Assembly: GCA_035258605.1 (NCBI GenBank)
Contig: DATFXD010000160.1
Location: 1 to 64,000, forward strand
Direction: 5' to 3'
DNA from: AWTP1-13 sp035258605
GTDB taxonomy: Bacteria; Pseudomonadota; Alphaproteobacteria; Rhizobiales; Hyphomicrobiaceae
Length of the DNA: 64,000 nucleotides
Shown: in pieces, positions 53,792 to 62,142 of the stretch
How the letters are laid out: every line of letters begins with the position of its first letter
How positions within the stretch are numbered: the stretch's first letter is position 1
Translations under genes and position numbers: made by a program
Notes under the pieces: model-generated
The model's input: only the letters and a program-made list of their open reading frames with translations
The model's database searches: none
Told to the model about the DNA's origin: nothing

Positions 53792-55957
53792 ATGAAGCGT
53801 ACCAGCGGCCTGCCCCTAGTCACCGCAGCCATCTTAATCGCCCTCATGTTCGGGCCGGGCCCCACCGAGGCGCAGCAAACCCCCGCCCGCCAGATCGCCA
53901 TCGATGCCGACGACATTGGCGGCGTCGTGCGTGGCCCGAACGGGCCGGAAGCGGGTGTGTGGGTCATCGCCGAGACTGCTCAGTTGCCCACCAAGTTCGC
54001 CAAGATCGTGGTCACCGACGAGGAGGGGCGTTACCTGGTCCCGGACCTGCCGAAGGCCAAGTACCAGGTGTGGGTGCGCGGCTATGGCCTCGCCGATTCG
54101 GCCAAGCTGGAGGCCGAACCAGGTCAGCTGCTCGACCTGACCGCGGTTCCCGCGCCGAGCGAGGCGGCGGCCGCGCGCGTCTACCCCGCCATCTATTGGT
54201 ATTCGATGCTGAAGATTCCCGACGCGAGTAAATTCGGCGGCAGCAGCGACATCCCCGAAAAGATCACCCGGAGCGAATGGCTGGCGGTGATCAAGAACCG
54301 GGCGTGCGTGGGCTGCCATCAGTTGGGACAACTGTCCACGCGTACCATTCCCGCCGCCTTCGGCGAGATCAAATCCGGGCAAGAGGCCTGGATGCGGCGG
54401 GTGCAATCGGGACAGGCCGCACCGTTGATGGTGAACCCGCTGGCCGGCTACCTGGGCGGCGCGCCGTTCAAGTACTTCGGCGATTGGACCGATCGTATCG
54501 CCAACGGCGAACTGCCCCACAGCAAGCCGCCGCGCCCGCAGGGGGCCGAGCGCAACCTCGTCATCACCAGCTGGGAATGGGGTGATCCGAAAACCTATCT
54601 CCACGACCTGATTTCGTCCGATCGCCGCGATCCCACCGTCAATGCCAATGGTCCCCTACTGGGGTCTCCCGAGTACGCCAGCGATCTGTTGCCGATCCTC
54701 GATCCCAATACGAATAAGGTTACGACCTTCAAAGCGCCGGTGCGCGATCCTGACGCGCCGGAAGCGCTTGGACCCGGACACGCGGCGATTGAAAAGCCGA
54801 TGCAGCCTTCGGCCTATTGGGGCGAGGAGAAGCTGTGGAACTCCAAGGTCAACAACCACAACGCGATGTTCGATCGCAAGGGTCGCATCTGGTTGGCGGC
54901 GGCGTTCCGCGGCCCGAACAATCCAGACTTCTGCAAAGCCGGATCCAACCATCCGTCGGCCAAGTTGTTTCCGCTCGACAAGAATTTGCGCCAGCTCGCC
55001 ATACTCGACCCTAAGACGATGCACTACAGCTTCGTCGACACCTGCTTCGGCTCGCATCACCTGCAGTTCGGCTACGATCGTAACGACACCATCTGGACCA
55101 GTGGCAGCGGCCAAGTTGCGGGCTGGCTCAATAGCAAGCAGTTCGACGAGACCGGCGATGCGGCCGCGGCGCAGGGTTGGACCGCCTTCGTGCTTGACAC
55201 CAATGGCAACGGCAAGCGTGACGACTACACCGAGCCCGGCCAAGCGATGGATGCGGCCAAAGATATGCGTATCACCACTGGCTCGGGTCCCTACGCCGTG
55301 ATGCCAAGCCCGGTTGACGGCAGCATCTGGTACACGGTCGGGGTCTTCGCCGGTCGCGGGGCGGTGCTGCGGCTCGATCCTGGCGCCAACCCGCCCGCAA
55401 CGGCACTGGCCGAGATCTACCACGTGCCAGCTCCAGGCTTCGCGCCGCGAGGCGGCGACATCGACAAACAAGGTGTGGTTTGGGTGTCGCTCGGCAGCGG
55501 CCACATCGGCAGCTTCGATCGCCGCAAATGCAAGGGTCCACTCAACGGCCCGACGGCAACCGGTGATCATTGCCCGGAAGGGTGGTCGTTCTACCAGTAT
55601 CCTGGTCCAGGCTTTGAGGGTATCGGCGAGAATAGTGCGGAGGCGAGCTACTACACCTGGGTTGATCAACACAACACGCTGGGCCTCGGCGAGGACGTGC
55701 CGATTTCGACGGGCAACCTCAATGATGGTCTGATCGCCTTCAAGGACGGCAAGATGCTCGTGCTGCGGGTGCCCTATCCGCTCGGCTTTTACGCCAAGGG
55801 GCTCGACGGGCGTATCGACGATCCTAAAGCTGGCTGGAAGGGTCGTGGCCTGTGGACCACGAGCGGCGATCGGGCGCCATGGTTGATGGAAGGGGGTCAG
55901 GGCAGCAAGCCGCGTGCCGTGCACTTCCAACTGCGGCCAGATCCTCTGGCACACTGA
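53792..55957 (+). CDS. Secreted mono-haem cytochrome c with Ig-like and propeller-like regions
   Basis: A 721-residue exported protein. In order: signal peptide (1-27, PLVTAAILIALMFGPGPTEA), a carboxypeptidase-regulatory-like Ig domain (about 38-120, GRYLVPDLPKAKYQVWVRG), one c-type haem site CVGCH at 172-176, and a large C-terminal region with propeller-like strands (FDRKGRIWLAAAF, YDRNDTIWTSG, SPVDGSIWYTVG, IDKQGVVWVSLG). Electron transfer coupled to oxidation of a secreted substrate is a reasonable guess. GAGGAGG lies five bases before the ATG. It is divergent from the NicO/hydrolase operon. Confidence 0.82.
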   Translation: MKRTSGLPLVTAAILIALMFGPGPTEAQQTPARQIAIDADDIGGVVRGPNGPEAGVWVIAETAQLPTKFAKIVVTDEEGRYLVPDLPKAKYQVWVRGYGLADSAKLEAEPGQLLDLTAVPAPSEAAAARVYPAIYWYSMLKIPDASKFGGSSDIPEKITRSEWLAVIKNRACVGCHQLGQLSTRTIPAAFGEIKSGQEAWMRRVQSGQAAPLMVNPLAGYLGGAPFKYFGDWTDRIANGELPHSKPPRPQGAERNLVITSWEWGDPKTYLHDLISSDRRDPTVNANGPLLGSPEYASDLLPILDPNTNKVTTFKAPVRDPDAPEALGPGHAAIEKPMQPSAYWGEEKLWNSKVNNHNAMFDRKGRIWLAAAFRGPNNPDFCKAGSNHPSAKLFPLDKNLRQLAILDPKTMHYSFVDTCFGSHHLQFGYDRNDTIWTSGSGQVAGWLNSKQFDETGDAAAAQGWTAFVLDTNGNGKRDDYTEPGQAMDAAKDMRITTGSGPYAVMPSPVDGSIWYTVGVFAGRGAVLRLDPGANPPATALAEIYHVPAPGFAPRGGDIDKQGVVWVSLGSGHIGSFDRRKCKGPLNGPTATGDHCPEGWSFYQYPGPGFEGIGENSAEASYYTWVDQHNTLGLGEDVPISTGNLNDGLIAFKDGKMLVLRVPYPLGFYAKGLDGRIDDPKAGWKGRGLWTTSGDRAPWLMEGGQGSKPRAVHFQLRPDPLAH

Positions 55958-56733
55958 ACGGTAGGGGATGCGGGTCTTTTGGCCCGCGCTATCACCTGCG
56001 CGGGTGAGCGGGCGCTTGTTGGGCCTTCGCGTCGGCGGCGGCTTTCCTATCGATGGCACCAACGCGCCTGGTCTGCGCGCAGCCTGCGATAACGTGGGGC
56101 ATTTTTGTCGGCTGGATGAGGCGCAGGCAGCAGGGCCACACAGAAATCGTTTTGCGACTGAGGGGGGTGTCGCAACACGTAACCGAGCCTGGCGAGGGGG
56201 AGAGGCCGAGGATCGGGTGTGGCCCTGCGCTAACCCGCACCGATGTGACTCGACTTCTACGGTCCAGAGCCTCGCTGATCCATCAGGGTAAACGCGCATC
56301 CCGCGACGGGAGACTCCCGATCCTCGGGCCGCGCCGCGGCCGCCCCGGCAGGCGTCGTGCCCAAGGGCCGCCCAAAAAAGCGCCATCCTTGCTCCGCGAT
56401 CCCGCCGGCGAGGTTGGTCGATCTGGCTTGGACCCCAAGCATCGTCAAATGCGGCTGGTGCCGGCGTTGGGACGCGCATTCGAACAGTGGCAATCGGCAA
56501 CACCGGTGCGCGTTTTCACTCAGATTTCCGCCTTGCCGCCGGAGAGCGCACCGCCCTCGTCCGGTGCCGGCTTGGCCGTCGGCGTGAGGCGCGGGCATGG
56601 GTCTCTCCTTTGCGGTGAGACCAGTGGCCACAAACCCACACCACGTCGGGGAAGCCGCGGCACTGCTGCGCAGGAGCCGAGGCGAGTGCTAAACTCGACG
56701 CCGGTGCGTACAAGAAGCCTTGAGGAGGCCGGT
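55958..56733. other. Gap without a supported gene
   Basis: Nearly 780 bases after the mono-haem gene. A weak 5-bp hairpin (GCGGG/CCCGC) follows the stop codon at about 55970-55990. Long overlapping frames on both strands show no domain, no start with a ribosome site and biased arginine/proline composition typical of non-coding high-GC DNA. Confidence 0.5.
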
Positions 56734-56949
56734 ATGGCCACGGCCGGCACAATAGTTTTCGAGGGTAAGATCGCGGTCGAGATCATCCTGGCCGAGGACG
56801 GCCGTTATTATGTCGACACGGCCAGCAGCGTCGACGGAGAGGTCGTGCGCGAGTGGACCGAGGGTCCGTTCGAGACCGAGGCGAAGGCGCGCGAGTGTTT
56901 GGAATGGCAGTACGCTATACCGAGCCTGCAGAAGACGGCCAAGCGCTAG
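56734..56949 (+). CDS. Small acidic hypothetical protein
   Basis: A 71-residue soluble protein (opening TIVFEGKIAVEIILAEDG, then GEVVREWTEGPFETEAKARE). The composition is acidic with a predicted beta-beta-alpha pattern. GAGGAGG lies six bases before the ATG, a good ribosome site. No family is recognised. It stands alone between two gaps upstream of an HWE kinase. Confidence 0.65.
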   Translation: MATAGTIVFEGKIAVEIILAEDGRYYVDTASSVDGEVVREWTEGPFETEAKARECLEWQYAIPSLQKTAKR

Positions 56950-57313
56950 AACTACACGCACAAAAGTCATGTCAGGTCGGCCACGGCACCGCGATGGCCG
57001 CGTGACAGCGGCGAACACTCAAGCGCCGGCGACGTGGCCATTAGATTAGACAGCGCAGCAACCACTCCGTATGCGGGGTTGCATCAGGTATGGTTGGCGG
57101 ATCTGGGCGTTGCCTGAAGCCCACCGACCAGACACCGCTGCGCCCCACCGCCCCTCACCTTGCGCGCGAGTTGTCGTGGCCGTCCCCCGAACTCGAGCGT
57201 TGCCGTCGGCGTGCGCTTACGGCAATCGTTGGGTATGGCGCGGTTCATGGCATCGCCGCCACTCGCAAAGCATGTACAATCCGCGGGCCGCGTGGCGAGC
57301 TCGAGGGGTAATG
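56950..57313. other. Upstream region of the HWE kinase, no gene supported
   Basis: About 360 bases. A small inverted repeat GCAACC/GGTTGC around 57058-57082 is the only structure I see; there is no T-run and no GGAAC-type EcfG promoter. Confidence 0.45.
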
Positions 57314-59035
57314 ATGCGGACCTTGTCTGCCAGCGCTGTTGGATGGGAGGGCGCCGAGTTTCTGGAGCTTGCCGAAGCCTCTGCCGGCATCGGCGTCTGG
57401 GACATGGATCTCGCCACCGGCATGGTGCGGGGCAGGCCACAGTTTTTTCGGCTGATGGGTCTCGATCCTGCCACCGAACAGGTCTCGATTGAGGTGATAC
57501 GCGCCCTGCGTCACCCCGACGACCGCGCCAATGTCATCGGTGGCTTTCAGCAATCGCTCAAGAACCAAATCGACTACTACGAGAGCGAATACCGCATCAT
57601 CAAAGATGGTCAGGTCCGCTGGATTCTGGGGCGCGGGTGCATCGTTCGCGACGCTCGTGGCGAGCCTGTCCGCTACAGTGGGGTCGACATCGATATTACC
57701 GATCGCAAGCGTTTCGAGGAAACGCTACGCGCCGCAGAAGCCCGTTTTCACCGTGTGTTTCAGCTGGCGCCGATCGCCATGAGCATCAGTACGCTGCAAG
57801 AGGGGCGCTACATCGATGTCAATGCCGCCCTGACACTACAGGCTGGGTATTCTCGTGAAGAAATGATCGGACGCACCGCCCGTGAGCTTGGCGTGTACGT
57901 GAACGAAGATGACTTCGGCAACCTGCGACGCTTGCTGGCCGAGACCGGCATCGTCAAGAACCTGGAGCTGATGCTGCGCGGAAAGCGCGATACTCGCACC
58001 ATGCTGCTCAGCGCCGAAGTCCTGGACCTGGGCCAGGAACAATGCCTGCTCACCGCATCGGTCGACATCTCGGATCGCAAGGCGGTGGAGTCCGCGCTTT
58101 TGCAAAGCGAGCAGCGCTACCGCAATCTTGTGGACAATGCCAACGATATCGTTGCCACGCTCGATCTCGACGGACGGTTCACCTCGATCAATCCGGCGGT
58201 CAGGCGCGTGCTCGGTTATGCACCGGAAGAACTCATTGGTTTGTCAATCGGCGCGATTGCGGTTGCCGGTGAGCTGCCGTTTGACGGATCGCGCTTGCAG
58301 CGGGAGCTGGAGAGCGAGGGTGCGACCCGGCATGAAATGCAGATTCTGAACAACGACGGGCATCCGCTTGCACTCGAGGTCAACTGGAAACTCATCCGCG
58401 ACAACAGTGGTCGACCGATCGCCATGCATTCGATCTGCCGAGATGTCACCGAGAGGAAGGACGCAGAGGCCCGCCAATCGCTCCTGATCCGAGAACTTCA
58501 GCATCGGGCCAAAAACCTGCTGGCGGTAGTGCAATCGATCGTCAGCAATACGCTGCGCAACAGCAAGGATGTGCACGCCGTTAACGACACGGTGTCTGGG
58601 CGTCTGCAAGCGCTGGCGCGAGCCCAGGAGTTCATCGCCGCCGGACCCGGCGGCGGGGCACCGATCGGAGATATCGTACAGGCCGAGTTGGTCGCCTTCG
58701 GTGGCCGCGTCCGTATCGAGGGCCCTGCTCTCGTCGCCGGCACCGCCTTTGCGCAGATGTTTGCCATCGTCGTCCATGAACTCGCCACCAACGCCACAAA
58801 GTACGGTTCCTTGTCGGTGCCGGAAGGTCACGTCGACGTTCGTTGGCTGATTGAGGAGGAGAGCACGTTTTGTTTTTCCTGGAAGGAGCGCGGCGGCCCG
58901 CCGATCGACCCACCCGCTAGGCTGGGCTTTGGTAGCGAGGTAATGCGCGTCGCCTTGATCGAAAATCCGCGGATTTTCTATGGCAGAAATGGTTTCGAAT
59001 ACGAGATCAAGGTACCGATCGGTAATGTCAGATGA
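57314..59035 (+). CDS. PAS-domain sensor histidine kinase, HWE family
   Basis: Cytoplasmic sensor kinase of 573 residues with three PAS units (GIGVWDMDLATGMVRGRPQFF; RVFQLAPIAMSISTLQEG; DIVATLDLDGRFTSINPAVR) ending in PAC segments ITDRK, ISDRK and VTERK. The kinase core shows the phospho-acceptor His in ELQHRAKNLLAVVQSIVSN, the N-box HELATNATKYGSL and WKERGG. No membrane helix. ATG 57314 has GAGGGG five bases upstream; ATG 57311 is adjacent. Its downstream neighbour is under an EcfG-type promoter, which suits an HWE kinase of the general stress pathway. Confidence 0.92.
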   Translation: MRTLSASAVGWEGAEFLELAEASAGIGVWDMDLATGMVRGRPQFFRLMGLDPATEQVSIEVIRALRHPDDRANVIGGFQQSLKNQIDYYESEYRIIKDGQVRWILGRGCIVRDARGEPVRYSGVDIDITDRKRFEETLRAAEARFHRVFQLAPIAMSISTLQEGRYIDVNAALTLQAGYSREEMIGRTARELGVYVNEDDFGNLRRLLAETGIVKNLELMLRGKRDTRTMLLSAEVLDLGQEQCLLTASVDISDRKAVESALLQSEQRYRNLVDNANDIVATLDLDGRFTSINPAVRRVLGYAPEELIGLSIGAIAVAGELPFDGSRLQRELESEGATRHEMQILNNDGHPLALEVNWKLIRDNSGRPIAMHSICRDVTERKDAEARQSLLIRELQHRAKNLLAVVQSIVSNTLRNSKDVHAVNDTVSGRLQALARAQEFIAAGPGGGAPIGDIVQAELVAFGGRVRIEGPALVAGTAFAQMFAIVVHELATNATKYGSLSVPEGHVDVRWLIEEESTFCFSWKERGGPPIDPPARLGFGSEVMRVALIENPRIFYGRNGFEYEIKVPIGNVR

Positions 59036-59344
59036 CGCATGGGGCCGTGAGCGAAGCTTGCCGCGCTAACCCTGATGAAACTAACCCTGATGAAAGAAGC
59101 GCAGGCCTGCATGCAACCAGCCGCCCCCGCGGCGGCGCAGAAGTTCTAAGTCTAGCGGCGCGCGTGATGAGATGAAAGCTATCAATCGAGCGTGTTTGGC
59201 AATCCTCGGCACCACGATCGAGTATGGCCGAGAGGACCTCTACCGCTGCATCGGGTGAAGGCTGCCTGCCGGAGCCTGGATCTTGCGATTATCGCTTGAC
59301 CCAGTCTCCGGTCGAATTCGGCTCGGCAGCTAGCTTAGCTACTA
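59036..59344. other. Gap with a short tandem repeat, no gene
   Basis: About 310 bases between the convergent kinase and Tyr/Gly-rich protein genes. Apart from the tandem repeat at 59066-59095, I see no gene or clear terminator. Confidence 0.5.
59066..59095. repeat. Two exact copies of a 15-bp unit
   Basis: CTAACCCTGATGAAA occurs twice without gap, at 59066-59080 and 59081-59095, 30 bases after the kinase stop codon. It looks like a recent slippage or duplication event. Confidence 0.9.
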
Positions 59345-59866
59345 CTAGCGGCGTCCGTCACCGCCTCGGCCGCCCCCGCCGCCCATGCCTCCACCCCTGC
59401 CGGTGCCGCCGCCAATGCCCGCCGAGCCCATGCCCGGGGAGGCCGCAGCTGCACCCGCGCGGCCGCCTTCACCGGAACCCGGACCGCGCAACGCCGATCC
59501 CGCGCGCTCGCCGGGGCCGCGCGCTGCTGTCCTCTCCCTGAACCTGGCACCGCGGTCGCGCTCGCCGACATTGACGGCCGTGCGTGCGCGATGGTCACGA
59601 CGGTGGAAGCGTCGATTGCGCCCGACGTCGACGCCGACAGCCACGCTGCTGTAACCGAAGCTATCGTCATAGTCGTAGGCGTCGTCATCCAAATAGGCCG
59701 TGCGATACGCGTAGGCAGGGGTTGAATAGCCATAGCTGCGCGGGGCATAGGAATAGCCGTAGGCACGCGACTGATGGTAGCCGCCCCAATCGCAAGCCCA
59801 GGCTGCGCTGCTGGCAAAGCCAACAAGGCCCAGGGCAGCGGCCGGCAGGATGGCAAGTTTGCGCAT
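59345..59866 (-). CDS. Secreted Tyr/Gly-rich low-complexity protein
   Basis: A 173-residue exported protein: signal peptide (1-23, KLAILPAAALGLVGFASSAAWA), a tyrosine-rich stretch (SRAYGYSYAPRSYGYSTPAY), an acidic DDDAYDYDDS patch, a basic arginine-rich middle (VDVGRNRRFHRRDHRARTAV) and a glycine-rich tail (GGGTGRGGGMGGGGGRGG). It is probably extracytoplasmic and disordered. AAGGAA precedes ATG 59866. A good EcfG-type promoter lies 45-70 bases upstream, so stress induction is likely. Confidence 0.78.
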   Translation of the reverse strand: MRKLAILPAAALGLVGFASSAAWACDWGGYHQSRAYGYSYAPRSYGYSTPAYAYRTAYLDDDAYDYDDSFGYSSVAVGVDVGRNRRFHRRDHRARTAVNVGERDRGARFRERTAARGPGERAGSALRGPGSGEGGRAGAAAASPGMGSAGIGGGTGRGGGMGGGGGRGGDGRR

Positions 59867-59910
59867 TTTCGGTTCCTTTCTGGCAACAGCTTTTGCGTTG
59901 ACCGATGCGA

Positions 59911-59935
59911 AACGGAGCCTGTCGATCAGGGTTCC
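59911..59935 (-). promoter_or_regulatory. EcfG (general stress) sigma-factor promoter
   Basis: Read on the minus strand, GGAAC (59935-59931) and CGTT (59914-59911) are separated by 16 bases, matching the EcfG/SigT consensus GGAAC-N16/17-CGTT of alphaproteobacteria. It lies just upstream of the Tyr/Gly-rich secreted protein (start 59866) in the right orientation. Confidence 0.75.
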
Positions 59936-59951
59936 GAGGCAAGGAGCGCGT

Positions 59952-59988
59952 TGTGACAACGCATGAGATGCTGTGACAAGGCACGAGA
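59952..59988. repeat. Imperfect direct repeat with 20-bp period
   Basis: TGTGACAACGCATGAGA (59952-59968) and TGTGACAAGGCACGAGA (59972-59988) agree at 15 of 17 positions and are 20 bp apart, about two helical turns. Placed just upstream of the EcfG-type promoter, they could be binding sites for a regulator. Confidence 0.6.
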
Positions 59989-60495
59989 CACGCGATCAGA
60001 ACAGAACACGAGGGTCTGCGACGCCCGCGCTTCGTCGATGCGTCTTGCGTCGATGGCGCGCGGTTTCAGGGTCGACGTCGATCCCATGCCTGGTCGGCAA
60101 CGACAACCGACAGCCGCAGCCCACGTCAGCAAGGCGATCACAGCATTGAGGGACCGAAGGCTGCGAGAATAGCGGTCGAATGTTGAGGATCTATCGGCAG
60201 CAACATTGAGACGGCAACGACACGGCACCGGCGATTGCCGAGCCCCAGGTGAGCCTTCGCTGCTCCGTGCGGCTCGTTGCGAGCGAGTGCCAAGTCCTGC
60301 GCCCAATTGGTCAGCATCAGGCCGCTACCAGCGGATCGCTCCGCGATCTCTCTGACTGAGCTCTATCTTTGCGATTAGGTGGCGGCGACGACAGTAACGG
60401 GAGACGCGATGTCGCCGAAGGTCAAGACTCTTGACCGCGCAGTTCGCCAGCAACCCCCGCATGGCCTTTCGAAAGATCTCAACCGAAGCAGCCGA

Positions 60496-61347
60496 TCACA
60501 TTGATCGGGCCGTTTGCGGCGATCTGACCGTTTGCGGCCTCTTTGCTGTCCTGGCCCATTTCCGGAAAAGATCGCGCGTTTCATTGTCCATCGGGAAGAA
60601 GCTCTCGATGCGCAACTCCTGCAGCGTGATATCCTGCGGTGTGCCGAGCGTGGCAATGGTGGTGAAGAGCCGGAGCCTGGTTCGGCCTTTCTCGAAGTGC
60701 ATCGACAGCACGGGCGCGTGAGTGCTGCTGGTCGGCGCCTCCGACACTGCGGCCGGCACATCCTTGTAGGCGAGCAGCCGCTGCAATAGAGCAGCCGTCT
60801 CCGTGGTTCCATCCGCGACGGCATCGGCTTCGATGCTTCGCATGAAGTAGCGCACGACCTCGGACCAGTTCAAAAGGTGCGGTCGCAACATGTCGGGCGC
60901 GACCAGGGCATCGGCGAGGTTGATGGGCGTCCCCGGGTTCAGCGCGCCGACCAGGAATTCGACCATGGCCACCGCGCCTTTGTTCGCCTGGAGCAGGTTC
61001 CAGCGACGATCAACGACCACGGCCGGGAACGGTTCTTGCTGGGTCAACATATAGTCGAGAGCGTCGCGAACGGGCGCCAGCGCCTGCGCGCCGAGGTCAG
61101 TTTCGGCCCAGACTGGCGCGTAACCGGCTGCCAGCAGCAGTTCATTGGACTGGCGCAACGAAACGTCGAGTGCCGCCGATAGGCGCAGGACCATCTCGCG
61201 GCTCGGTTTGGTGCGCCCCAGCTCCAGGAAACTGATGTGTCGCTGAGAGCATGTTGCAGCCATCGCCAGCTCGAGTTGTGACAGGCCGCGCCGCTTGCGC
61301 CACCAGCTGAGCCGCAACGGAAATGTGGAGTGTGCGGTCATGCTCAT
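60496..61347 (-). CDS. XRE-family regulator with MmyB-like ligand domain
   Basis: DNA-binding regulator of 283 residues. The N-terminal Cro/C1 helix-turn-helix (LSWWRKRRGLSQLELAMAAT, then CSQRHISFLELGRTKPSREM) is followed by an MLTR/MmyB-like PAS-fold domain (PFPAVVVDRRWNLLQANKGA). Members often bind fatty acids and control neighbouring short-chain dehydrogenases, but none is adjacent here. The C-terminal tail carries an 11-bp direct repeat (CCGTTTGCGGC twice near 60508-60536), encoding PQTVRSPQTAR. ATG 61347 is preferred, with ATG 61341 two codons later. Confidence 0.88.
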   Translation of the reverse strand: MSMTAHSTFPLRLSWWRKRRGLSQLELAMAATCSQRHISFLELGRTKPSREMVLRLSAALDVSLRQSNELLLAAGYAPVWAETDLGAQALAPVRDALDYMLTQQEPFPAVVVDRRWNLLQANKGAVAMVEFLVGALNPGTPINLADALVAPDMLRPHLLNWSEVVRYFMRSIEADAVADGTTETAALLQRLLAYKDVPAAVSEAPTSSTHAPVLSMHFEKGRTRLRLFTTIATLGTPQDITLQELRIESFFPMDNETRDLFRKWARTAKRPQTVRSPQTARSM

Positions 61348-62142
61348 CTGCCCATCCTCGATACTGAGCGTCCTGTCGCCGTTTGCCCTGCCGTGGTTTA
61401 GCGGTTTTGTTGTCTCATACATCGGCGACGGTTCGGGCTCTGGGCTACAATTTTGGCCGACTACACGCGCGGTTCGTGGCCCTGGCCACCGTAGGGGGCC
61501 TTGAGCGGGCGCGCCAAGGGGAATCGGTCTTCGGGCGTTTGGCGGCGCTGCTGCGGACGCGCAAGGCCACTCCCTCATATTTGGTGCGCGACTACCCTGC
61601 CCGACCGGCATGGTCGCCATCGTGGTGACGGCGCAATGACGGGCGCGAGCGGGGATATCCGGCCATTGCCACGGCTAATTCGCCCACCGTCTAGATCGAA
61701 CGCAAGCAACCGGAGGTTTTCCTATCGGGCGCGAGATAACTCGGTGCGGCGAGTAGGCGACCGCCTCTAGCATCGTCCCCCGCCTATAATCAGGCGATAA
61801 ACGACAAGTATGTCTCTATTGCCGTGAAGGAGGTTAAGGAGAGTGGTTTTGCTGGTTTGATCTAGGTCACGGCCGAATGACCGATAGATGGAGCGCCGCG
61901 AGATGGGACCGGAACTGGAGATTGGATTTTGGCTGACCTGACGCAGACGAGGAAGCAGATGCGTCTTATGTCGACAGATTGGAAAACTGCGGATGCGCTC
62001 GATCGGTCTCTGGGAGGGGCCGGTGGCTCTATAACGTGCCTGGCGGAACTACGCTCAAGCCCACGCGCCATTGGCGGCGGACGGGCTATGACGGCGATAA
62101 CGTTATGCTGAGGCGAAGCTGATTGGGAGGTATGTCGGCCGC
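61348..62142. other. Long gap, no gene firmly supported
   Basis: About 800 bases of lower-than-average GC. A TATAAT-like hexamer occurs at 61785-61790 without a good -35. A short frame without start ends at about 61862 and reads YNQAINDKYVSIAVKEVKES before its stop, which looks protein-like and may be a gene remnant. A 60-codon frame at 61929-62111 lacks a ribosome site. I do not call either as a gene. Confidence 0.4.

Larger units (their letters stand above)
59867..60495. other. Gap with promoter elements, no gene supported
   Basis: About 630 bases. The left end holds the EcfG-type promoter (59911-59935) and a 20-bp-spaced direct repeat (59952-59988). The rest, including a 126-codon minus-strand frame at 59926-60306, shows no recognisable protein family; I considered a transposase remnant but could not support it. 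Confidence 0.5.

Noticed and set aside
54656..56503. 615-codon minus-strand frame opposite the mono-haem gene
   Set aside because: Antisense to a protein with signal peptide and CxxCH site; no domain or ribosome site of its own.
59926..60306. 126-codon minus frame as an insertion-sequence remnant
   Set aside because: The weak resemblance to transposase tails was not convincing, and no terminal repeats or target duplication were seen.
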